Assembly: GCA_003117195.1 (NCBI GenBank)
Contig: BDSI01000048.1
Span: 583,477 to 647,476, forward strand
Direction of reading: 5' to 3'
Source: Eudorina sp. 2006-703-Eu-15
Taxonomy: Eukaryota > Chlorophyta > Chlorophyceae > Chlamydomonadales > Volvocaceae
DNA: 64,000 nucleotides
Below the pieces are notes generated by a model that saw only the letters and a list, made by a program, of their open reading frames with translations, made no database searches and was not told the origin of the DNA. Made by a program: the position numbers and the translations under genes. The first letter of the stretch is position 1. Each line of letters opens with the position of its first letter. Below, in pieces: positions 46,668-57,642 of this stretch.

Positions 46668-49600
46668 TCAGCTGGCCACCCTGTACCACCTCGCCAGGGA
46701 CTCGTTCGCCAGCGTGGTCACCATCTGCATCCCGTCGGGCCGCATCGCCACCGCACTCAGGGACCGCCCTTGAGTGAGCAGCTCGGCGGTGCGATGCCGC
46801 ACGGCGGCCAAGTCCCACACGAGCATCCAGGCTTGCCGCTGTTTGCCCAGGCCCAAGCCCATCAGCTTGTTGTCCGGGCGCCAGTTGAGGTCCTCCGCGC
46901 GCAGCTCACCGCTCGGGGCGTCCTGGGAGAACACAGCAACACACTCCCCGGAGGTGGCCTCCCACACGCGGATGGTTCCGTCATCGCTGCCGCTTGAAAG
47001 CTGCCGGTCGTCCGCGCTCCAGGACACCCCCCACACCGCCTCGGAATGACCCCGCAGCGCGCGCCCACTTCGGAATGTGGCAGTGGTGGCGGCTGTAATG
47101 CCGCTGTCCAGCAACTCCAAACCGGCCCCGGGGGACGATACCGTACAACTCCAAACCCGCACGTCGCCCTCCGCGTCGCCGCTGGCCAGGTGGGAGCCGT
47201 CACCGCTCCAGGCTAGGCACGTGATCGCGCTGGTGTGGCCCGAAAGACTTGCCGTACACTGCCCGATGGCTACGTCCCACACCCGCACGTTCCCGTCCAG
47301 GCTGCCGCTGGCCAGCCGCGAGCCGTCCCGGCTCCATTCCACGCTGGTGACATCCGCCGCGTGGCCGCGGAGGCGGACCAGTGTGGCCCAAGAGCTCGCA
47401 TCCCTTACTTGGACCTCCGACGCGCCTGCCGATGGGGACCCGGCCGCCGGAGACTCGCTGCCGCCCCTGCCGGCGCCGCCGCCACTGCCACACTCCGAAG
47501 CAGCGGCAGGCTCTCCAACGGCAGGATCACCAGCAGGCCCATCCACTGGGGGCGCCCCGTACGTGCCTGAGGCAACCCTGCTGCAGTCTGGGCTCCAGGC
47601 GACGCACCTTGTCGGGGCCGGGTGCTGGTGGACCAGGCTGCCCGTGAGTGCGTCCCACAGCCGGATGACCCGCCGGCAGCCGCTCACCAGCTGCTGCCCG
47701 TCCGGGCTCCAGGCGACGCACTGCGGGCCGTCGCCTGAGGCCGGGGCCTCCGCACGCGGCTTCCCGCCATCGGCCCGGTCGTCGCCCTCCCTGGACGGGG
47801 AGGCCGGCGGCAAGTCCCAGACCATGATAGCGCCGCCGCTGCCCCTCACGAGGCGCTGACCCGTGGGACACCACTGCAGCACGTTGATGCCGATGGTGTG
47901 CACCAGGTCCGCCGGTTCGACCCGGAGGAGGCGCAGCGCGGGCAGCTCCCACACCTTGACCACGCGGTCGACCTGCTCGGCGGTTGCGAGCCGCGCGCCG
48001 TCGGGACTGAAGGACACGCCGGTGACTGGGCTCTGGTGGCCCTGGACCGCCGCGAGGCACTGGCCGGTCGATGCGTCCCACAGGCGCACGGTGTTGTCCA
48101 TGCCGCCGCTGGCCACAGTCCTGCCGTCGGGGCTCCAGGCCAGGCCGGTCACCGGGTACGAGTGCCCCGCCCACTCCGTCGTGGGAGGCTGCTGCCGCCC
48201 TGCGGCAGCCACCATGTCCATAACGTACACTTCCGTACCGGTGATCCTGCCGTACGCGAGACGCCCGCCGTCAGGGCTCCAGGCCAGGCACGGCACCGGC
48301 ACCCCCGTTTCCACGACGGCGGTCGCCGCGCCGGTGCTGACGTCCCACAGCCGGAGGGTCGAGTCGTTGCTGGTGCTCGCGAGCAGGCGGCCGTCGGGCC
48401 GCCAGCTCACCCGCCAGACGTGGCCCGTGTGGCCCCGGAGCGTCTGAACGCACTGGCCCGTGGCCGCATCCCACAGCCGCACCGTCGTGTCCGCACTGCC
48501 CGTGGCCAGCAGGCTCCCGTCGGGACCCCAGGCCACCCGGGCTATCATGTCCGTGTGGCCGCGCAGCCGCGCCAGGTGTTGGCCGGTGACCGCGTCCCAC
48601 ACGTCCAGGTGCTTGGCCGCGGCCGCGGGGCTGCTGGCCAGCTGCCGCCCATCCGGGCTCCAGGTGACACAGCTGCAGCCCTGCGTCCGTACATATGTTG
48701 GGTAAAGTGATGTATATACATGTAAGCGCTTTCCCTTGTGCATGCTTAGATTAACGGGCTGCACAGTCCCTGTACACGAACGAAAACGCGAGCCGCAGGC
48801 GCAAGGGTGCCCCTCGCACAACTTCTTATTTGCTCTCAAGGTGTTGTGTGGCGAGGTCTGTTGACTGATGCTCGGAGCCACGGCCGGTCGAGCTAGGGGA
48901 TCCCTTGTTGTGGGACAGCGGCGCGACAGGTGCGGTGGACCACATGGAAATGTGACCGGCGGCACATGCGGCATGCAAGCTACCCCGACACGGCACGCGC
49001 CAGGCAGATAAAGCAGGATAAAGCCGTACGCACAAGGAAGGCCAAGTAAGACAAGCAACGGCATGTGCGAGCAGAGCCAGCCTCCTCCCTGCCTCACCTG
49101 CAGGACGAGCGACAACGACGGCCAGTCGTCCTGCGGAGGTCGCCACGGCAGCAGGATCCCGTTCTGACGGACCTGCGCCTTCGCCGCACACTCCCGCGCC
49201 TTGCCGTGCAGGCGACAGCCCACCGGCGTCGACCCCAGCACGTGCACCACCAGATCTGGCCCCCCGACGGGCGCCGCGAAACGCCCCTGCATCCGCTCCA
49301 CCCAGCTGAGAACACCCGCCAGCAGCCAGCGAAGCACATCCGAACTGAGGCCCGTGTGAAGCTCAGAGGGCAAGCTTCCCAAGGCGCTGACCAGCAAGGA
49401 GCCGTGACCTCCCGCCAGGACACGAGCCAGGAAGTCGAAATCCGCCATTACCTCGTCCAGCAGCTCCCTCGGATGGCGCAGGGCCTCCGACTCGCCCGCG
49501 TCCTGCCCACATCCCGCCGCAGCGGCTGTGGCGGCGGCGACCAGATGGTACGACAGGTATTTCAGGCAGTACGAGTTGGACGCTGCGCGGTGGCGGACGA

Positions 49601-52600
49601 GGTGACGGGCCATGGTAAGGTGGCCGGTGCGCAGGTCCACGGGCGCACCGCGGGTGGCAAGCCGACCCGCGGGTCGGAGGAGGAACTCGGAAAGGGACTT
49701 ATGCAGCATGTAGACATGATGTGCGGTGCTGAAGAAGAGGCTGCCCCAGCCGGGCAGCGACGGCAGCGGCGGCCCCAGCCCCAGCTGCACCAGGAATGAC
49801 TCGCTGAGCGGCTCGCGTGCCACCAGCAGCACCGCCAGCAGATCCGAGACGCGCCGTGCTGTCGTGGAACTGTCGTATTTGCTGTACGACACACGTACGA
49901 TATGGCCGTACAGGGACTCCAGGGCCACTGCAGTGCCGACGGCGGCGCGGCGGCCGCCGCTTCTGCCTTGATTCACACCGTCGGCGCCGCAACCGCCGTC
50001 AGCGCGGCTGCTGCTGGCGGCGGGGCTCGGTCCGCCGCTGTCGCTGCCGGCGCTTCCGCTGGTCGATTGACGCTCGGCGAGGAACGGCACGGCAGCAGCT
50101 TTGGCGGCCTGGTCGTTCGCTGCACTCCCCAGCTCGTGACAAAGCTCCCCCACGCTGTAGCAGAGCATAACCTCACCATCGACGGCCCCCGGGCCCCCCA
50201 CGGCGCTCGAGGCTCCGCTGCCGCCTGCACGGCCGCCTGTGCCTGTGCTGGTGTCGGGGGTGCTGCTCCTGCGGTCCCCGGTACCCATCAACGGGCGGCC
50301 CGCAGCAACCGCGGCCGCTGGGTGCTTCAACTGCCCAAGGGAGAGCTCAAGCAGACCGGCACTCCTGATACGGCCGTCGTCGTCGTCGTCGCTACCGCCA
50401 CGGGTAGGCTCGATGCTGCTTGCAGCGGCGGCCACATCAGGGTCAGTGATGGCGGCATCACTGCCCGAGAAGGTCCGCCGCAGGCTGGGCAGCACCTGCC
50501 GCGCGGCCGCCTCGGGTCTGGTCGTCAAGATGAATCGCACGCAGGCCGGCAGGCGCGTCAGCTGGCCGTTGAGCAAGGACAGCACGGAGTTGCCGCACAC
50601 GCGCGGCACACGCAGGGGGGCCGTTGGCACCACCGCCGCGGCTGGGCTGCCGGCGTCGCCCTCCTGACCAGCCGCCTGGCCCTGCGCTTCGCCTCCCGCG
50701 GCCTCTGTGGCGGCGAGCTGCTCATCTGGGGGGTCCGCCTCGTCTATCGCGTCCAGCAGTAGAATCACCTGTTGCACGTTGCACGGGAAGTGCGTAACGT
50801 GCGGGATGAATGTGGGGTGCAGCGATATCGGACCAGGGGAAGGAAGCGCGCAAGGATTAGGACGGGGGGAACACCGCCATGCATCCCCTCTGACCCCCGG
50901 ATGCGCGTGGAGCGCACCGGGCACGCAGCAACACACCGCTGTGTCCGCGCCAGGCGCCGGGTCGGCGTTTGTGACAGCTGCTTGGCTGGGACGCGCACTG
51001 CGGCGGGTGCGGTGCCCCGCGGGTAACGCGCGCGTGTGTGTCCCACAGGCGGGGCTGGTAGTGCCGTACAGCTTCCCAGTGGAAACGGGACTGGCGGGGG
51101 AAGCTCAGCCACGCCTCAATCCCCAACACCCACACGGGACTGCGCGTACCCAGCCGCCACCACGGAATGCAACCGTTACAAGGTGGGCCCTTGGTAACGA
51201 CCGGCCGATCCAACGGGGCCAGCCGCCACCATGCTGGCGGCCCGCCCGCCTCGCGGGTCTTGCCATTCGGACCAGTGCATGGGCCCACACCGCCACTGAC
51301 GCCCGGCCACAGCGCACTGGGGACGATCATGATGCAATCAAGGTGCAATCAAGATGCCAGCCAACCACATCAAGCTGTCATACAGCTCCTCGGGACAGCG
51401 ACGCGTCAGGCCTGTACACCGGCTGTAGACCCGCACCACCGCAGGCAGGTGCGTGGTGCGGCTGTCGAGAGTGCGGCTGTCGAGAGCGCGGCCGCTCGTT
51501 TCCCAGACCCACGCACCTGCTCTCCCCCCGCGTCTTGGTGCGCGCGTAGTGGCTCCAGAAGCAGCAGCTCGAAGGCGTCCTCCACGTCGGTCAGTGTCGA
51601 GACCTTGGCCGCGTCCAGGGATAGCAGCGACCGACAGACGGGCGGCGACCTGGTCGCGAATTCGCGGGTTGGGCGAGTATGACGATATGTGCGTGAATGA
51701 ACACTTGCGAAGCAGGCAAATCCAGCCCCACAAGCGCGAACGTGCGCAAATCTCTTGGTAGCCGGAGAACGGAGCGCATCCATGCATGCATCCCAGTGCG
51801 CAACCTGGACCTATGTGTGTATGTGTATGCATACATGATTACATGTACTCTTCGCGCACGCCGCCTGAAGACCGAAAGAACACATACACTGATACACACC
51901 TCATGGCCAGCTGGAAGGCCAAGCTCTTGATGATGCGGACGGGCTCCAACCGGCGCTGGTCGTTGTACTTCACGAAGTGCGCCGCAATGGTCCACTCGGT
52001 GGCGCCACGGGCAGTCCCTGTCGTGGCCCCGTCGGGTACTTGACACGACAGCGGTCCTCCACCACCGTCGCCTGCTGCGGCGCCGCCGCTGCCGTGCGGC
52101 GCCGCCGCGCCGCAGGACAGCAGAGCGGCGCTGATGGTAGATTTGCCCTCGCCCATCCCGGCGGCCAGGCACAGCGCCCGCGGGCCCGCTGCCGGTCCCT
52201 TCCTGAGCCATCCAAGGATTGCGTCGAGGCACCATCCTGCTGCTGCACCGCCCTGCAAGAGCCTGGACCCGCAGCAACACGATTGAGCAATAGATCCGAG
52301 CGGTTGCTTTATTTTACAGGTGGGAGGGATGCCGTCCAGCGACCCGCAGCGCGTCCGCCCCCTCGCTTCCATTGTCCAAACTGTGACCACGACGAGCGAC
52401 TATGTGGTGCAGTGCAGTGCAGTGTGATGAGAAACATGTCATCGGCACGATCGCGCCTACCTGTTGACATCCACCGAGTACGACAGCGGCTCCAGCAGCA
52501 GCTGCAGGCGGAGCTTGGTGTTGAAGGCCTGTGGGGAGCCGTGCTGCGTCTCCACCACCTGCATGATCATCTGCGGGGCGGGAACTCGGGATGGGTTACC

Positions 52601-55600
52601 GCTGAGTCGATGTTGACATACGTTTTGACGTATGTTCCCCACACAGACATGACATGTATCGGTGTGTGTATCGTAACAGGCGTACGCGGCGATGTAGAGT
52701 GAGGTCATCAGCACTACTCCTCCACTTGCCCAAGCTTGTGACCGCGCGGTGAACTTGCGCCGCCCAAGTAGGCAGAGGGACGGCACATGGGGCTACAGTG
52801 GCGGACTGATGGCACCCAAGAGGTACGGTGGGCTCAAAGTTCTAGAGAAGCGGCCGCCAACCCCGCACTACTGCACTGCCGTCGCTGCTGGGGCCGTCCC
52901 CAACCCCGCACGGACCTCCTTGTCCTTCTGGAAGAAGCATTCGGCACGCGCGACGTCCAAGTCCTGGTACACCGCCCGGCGGTCCGTCGGCCGCAGCTGC
53001 AGAACAGCGGGTCGACCAAGCAAGCAAGCAAGCAAGCATGCAGGCAGGCAGGTCATCAGCGGCATGCGGCCGGCAGGATTGTGTGTGTAGGAGCCCTGCT
53101 CTACCTTAGCGCCGACGAAACCAGCTGCCAGTGAAGTACAGACCCGACCCAGCCCGAGGCGCTATGCCGTCCACCAGCTGATCGACCCCACCGCAGCCGC
53201 TCCAATTAACCTCGACGGCATGCTATGGGAAAGCACACATTGGGAGCCGTGGGTAACACGCACGGTGAGAGACAAGAAAGGCGTCGTTCCTACAGCAGCG
53301 AGCCTTTAAGAGTCACAGCCGGCACGGGCACGCATTACGGTATTACGCGGGGATGGATGAACCGGTCGTTCGCCGCCTGGTACACAACACGCACCACAGG
53401 GGTCCACTGTAACATCATTAACAACCACAGGCACGCACGCAGCTATACTCATGTAACGTTTCATCCGTCACCTGTACCCGTGTGACTGAAAGTGCCGCGC
53501 GCGCGGCCCCTCCCCCCTTTTGGCCCGCGCGGCCGCCCCGACTGTATGTGGGCAGCACCTCAGTACCTCCAGGTGCAACCCATCGGGGCCGTGGTAGCTG
53601 AGCGTGTGCGCCCACTCGAAGATGCACCAGGCGCGACTGGCGGGGTTGCAGTTGGCCACATCCTGCAGCAGCGGCATCGCAACCACTCGGTAAAGCTGCT
53701 GATCACCACGTGTCAAGATTCCGTCGAAGACAGCAGACAACTATCACGCCATGGCCACGAGTTGCTGATTGACCAGTAACGCGCTCCTCCATGAGTCGGC
53801 GACGACGCCTCATGCGCACGTGCGTTCCCGCGCCAACGTGCATCGGGGAAATAAAGGATTGCATGCGGCCAGCCGCTTGCACTGCTGCTTGGGGAGCCAG
53901 GAGCCGAAGGCGATGAAGCGGCGGGCTAGGCGGGCTACGGGAAAACCAGGCAAGCGAGCAAGAAATTTTACGACAAGCCATGATCTATGAGGGAAGCAGG
54001 TGTTCGGTATACAGTCGTGGACCCACGCACGCACGCACGCACGCACGCGCCGCCCCGAACGATGAGGTCGAGGGCGAGAGCGAAGTGCGCTAGGGTTTAC
54101 TTCCAGGGGCAGCCCGCGCGGGGGAGGAGCAATGGTGCTTGGCTGCGACGCAAGCGGGGCCGCCTCGATACCCGGCCTTCGCCGGCAACAACCAACCCGA
54201 CCGACCATGACGACGATGGTGCCCGCCTTGCACGCTTGGACAACGTCGCTGAACGCGTCAACGTCCTCTTTCTGTGGCCGACAGCACGCACCCCAGGTAG
54301 GGGCGCACGGGAGTGCGGAGGCGATGAAGTCGTAACGGGCTCAACACCCATGCACAGGCAGCAATCGCAGACAGGCGCCACAGCAGCAGTGCTGAACCGT
54401 CCTAAATGATACGCCGGCACGGGAACAAATATAGGACACGGATGCTTTCCCAGGTACGGCTTTGCAAGGCCGGCCTGCAGAGCCAGGAGCATCCACGACG
54501 CCACGGCGGAAGGCTAGGTGAGCCCACTTCCCCCATGAAGAAATCAACGACACTGCAACCCACAACGTGTGCGGCGGCATGCAGAGTTCAAACGAAAAGG
54601 GGGAGTGCATGGAGGTACGTACAGGCGGAGGCCACCAGCCGTACCTGCTGCTCGGAGTCGGCGTTCTGGTTCACTGCGAAGATGTCGATCCAGACCCGGG
54701 TCTCATCGCTCGCGGCCGCCAGGAACCCAAACACGTAGTCCAGAAGCAGCGCGAAGCGATTCTTCCCTGGGGTATACATTGGCGCGGCACGCAAGGGTGT
54801 GCGTGCGTTACCTTACACGGCGTTCAGCCAGGTTCCTTGCCGTGTCTGGCCGCCGCCGCGTCAGGGCCCCATTTCGCCAACACGCCACTGGCTGCAGCTG
54901 TCTGTCTGGGTAGTATGTGCATACGCAGCTAGGCGCACTGGCTAGCCACGTGTGCGAGAGCGACAAGGCGAGCGGCATCCGGCAGCAAGCCTGTCCGTCC
55001 GAGTGGTGTGCGATGTGCGGTGTGCGGATGTATGGGCAGGAAGGGGCTCTGCTCGCTGACCATCTATCCCGGGCGCAGGTATCGGTACGCACCGTACGCA
55101 AACAGACCCGCCGTACACCGGTCAACCGGCTACATATACATGCACCGTCGCACCGAGCGCAGCGCCGCCGGTCCCGAGTGCGCAGTATATATTCCCACCC
55201 CGGTCCCTCAGGCGCGGCGGCCTCCCTCACACGCGTGGCTGATGAAGTACATGGGCACGCCCACATCCGCTGGGTCCACCCACTCCGGCATATCGGCCAG
55301 GCGGCACCTGCGGCAGGTACACATACCACGCAGGCGGAGCAGCGCCCGACAGCATAATGGGAACCAATGGCCCAGGAGCGGCCGTACTGTCGCACAATAC
55401 TCGCATGCTCTGCAGGTCGACAGGTGTCCGATCAGGACTGGCAGGCCAAGTCAGCCGAGAGGCGACGTCAGCGCCGCCATGCCGTCCCAACTATTTCACC
55501 TCTTATTGCCCATGGGCCCCTCCCGGATCTAACTAACGCGCCCCACATTTTGCAGGGCGGGGCTTATGACTTTTGACACAGGGCGGCCCATAGATGCCGC

Positions 55601-55923
55601 TAACAACTCCCCCTCCCATCCAGCCTTCTGGCCTTGTCCCCACACGAGCTCTAAAACTCGACGTACGTCCCGACAGGCGTACGCGCGCCGCAACACACCC
55701 ACCTTCGCGCCTTCGTCCTGGGTTTCACCCATTTCTCGTTGACGTCGTTGGTTGTGATGGCGCCGTACTCCGCCCCGAGCTCCGCCTGCAGCGCCTCACG
55801 TAACTGGCGCAGCCCCCGCAGGCTGATCCCGCGGCGCACGGTGCCCGGAAGAGCGGGCTCGGCCACGGGTGTGACCGATGCGCCGCCGCGGCTGCTGGGC
55901 AGGATAGCTGAGGCGCTCTGCAT
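46668..55923 (-). CDS. TIR-like / NACHT / WD40 STAND protein (NLR-like sensor)
   Basis: Eleven exons give 1650 residues: 55923-55703, 55307-55231, 54766-54645, 54271-54206, 53662-53567, 52996-52916, 52570-52461, 52262-51900, 51649-51517, 50768-49098, 48680-46668. Phases agree throughout. Residues 60-200 form a TIR-like domain: YFISHAWKN (94-102), VWIDIFAVNQN (124-134), RAWCIFEWAH (172-181). A NACHT-type NTPase follows, with P-loop GMGEGKST (293-300), Walker B VILLLDAIDEAD (424-435) and FILTTRPEA as sensor. Residues 981-1650 hold about 13-14 WD40 repeats (WSPDG...RLWD...GH), enough for two seven-bladed propellers. Such STAND NTPases switch on ligand sensing and drive effector domains in immunity or cell death. 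The role here is inferred from architecture. One WD repeat carries a Gly/Ser/Ala-rich insertion. The same N-terminal domain occurs in other volvocine proteins. Confidence 0.9.
54026..54050. repeat. ACGC tetranucleotide microsatellite
   Basis: Six uninterrupted units of ACGC, in intron 4 (between the VVM and DVANC exons) of the STAND gene. Confidence 0.8.
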
Positions 55924-57642
55924 GCCCGGATCCACAGAACCGAGAATACAGTGAACACACACTCGGGTCCACCCTGTTACGGTTACCACTACATTGGATA
56001 GCGTTTTCGCACTTATCACACGCTGAGGATAATCTAATCTAACACTGATACCCCTGGTGCAGTCGCCATGACATACGTCCATGGTGCGAGCGAATTGTTG
56101 CAGTATGTGTCGGGCGCCCGCCGGGCACCTGGGCGCCCACCACCGTGTTGGCGTTGTACGGCCGCCTGGGAAATACGTACCTGGGGTGATGCAGGTTGTT
56201 CGCCCGACTTTGACCGCAACTTGTTTGAAAGATCCGCTTCAGGGCCTGTGCGTGATCCTGCAGCAACGTTGGGGTTCTTGGTGCTGCACCTAGGGTTGGC
56301 GGCCTGCGTCTGCGTAAAATGAAAGTGTTGGAGTCCACGGTGCTAAGAACATTTAATGTACTCAAGCCATAGTATCTGAGGTAACGCAGGGCGTGCCAAT
56401 TTGTGCCGTTCGTGCATCACCAGGGCGGCAACACGGAATGCTCACTCTGCGTGTCTAGCATCGTTACTAACCTCCGCATTGACTTGATGGCTTGATGCGC
56501 CACACCCCATTATGTATAGATATAATGCAGCAGTATATTTTAAAAAGTTTTGCCTAATTTATCCGAAAGGTAAGGAGTGCGCAGCCGCAGCCTGCCCGAG
56601 TATCATATCGCCTGCATATTTTGCGTCCAATCATAAAATATTTATTTATGCAGTTATTAAATCATCAGGTGCTTTGTGGACTGATGCCCCTAGAGAGACC
56701 AGATTCCGCTTTCAATGAGCAAGGCTGGTCTAATAATCCTTATCCAATTTTAATACTATTAATTATGACCGTTCCAACCACGCCTACACATCATACGCCC
56801 GTGTAGTACCGTCAGTACAGTATTCGGCAACATACAGAGAGATGACAAGGAAGGTTGGTTGATTTAATCATTTGAATAAACAAAATTAAAACTCGAGTGG
56901 GAAGTGGCGCGATTATGACACAGGGTGGGACAATGATCCAGCAACCGCTGGCGACGCAGGAGACCCTTGGTTCGGTACTGGACTTGAATGCTGCTCAACG
57001 ACCGTTGTTGACCATAAAATTATATAATATATTATGTGCCCAGTATTGTGTGCTTGAGTCGCTGCCGTCATAGAGAACGACGGAACACCAACCTGACCAT
57101 GTGACCAATATGGCTGACAACACCAAAGACGTGGGTCCGTCCTTCAACACATATTGCTAGAAGTGTCTTTGGATTTCGGCTGACTGCGTGAAACGGTCAC
57201 CCTGCTACGCAAGAACGCAACGAGCCAAGCAGCCAATGACGCAAGTTGACACGGTTGAGCGGTTGGCAATGTGGTTGGCGACCGTTTTGGATCCAGCTCC
57301 TGCTCATAGCCTCCCTCCCTCCCACTTCCCACCTGCGCCGTTTGTGAGGAGATAGGATAACTGGAGGTTGAAATTTTGATACACCGGTATGTAACAAGCT
57401 GAACGCCACTTATACTTAACGTATGTCCACGAATAGGTTACGTGTTGCTGATAGGTCTAAGATTTCTTTAAGACTGCTATTTCTGGCCTTGAAGACTGCT
57501 GTTTCTGGCCTTTGTATGGAAGCAACAACAGTCAAGTTATCCAATGCGGTCTTGGTTTCATGGAATTCCGTCAAGTTTCCAACCCTTTGATTATACAGAA
57601 TTTTGTTATCACGCTGGATAGTCTTGATCAAGAGGACGGGTG
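55924..57642. promoter_or_regulatory. Divergent spacer between STAND gene and APE2, with AT-rich island
   Basis: 1.7 kb between the start codons of the minus-strand STAND gene and the plus-strand APE2 gene, so both promoters must lie here. Bases about 56490-57130 are strikingly AT-rich for this genome, with long A/T runs such as TTAAAAAGTTTTG and ATTATATAATATATTA. Flanks are GC-normal. No gene or clear transposon end is visible. Confidence 0.5.

Noticed and set aside
50769..50936. Apparent N-terminal extension of the NACHT/WD40 ORF
   Set aside because: The true exon starts at 50768 after a CAG acceptor. The upstream codons lie in an intron, and the preceding TIR-like and P-loop exons join in phase.
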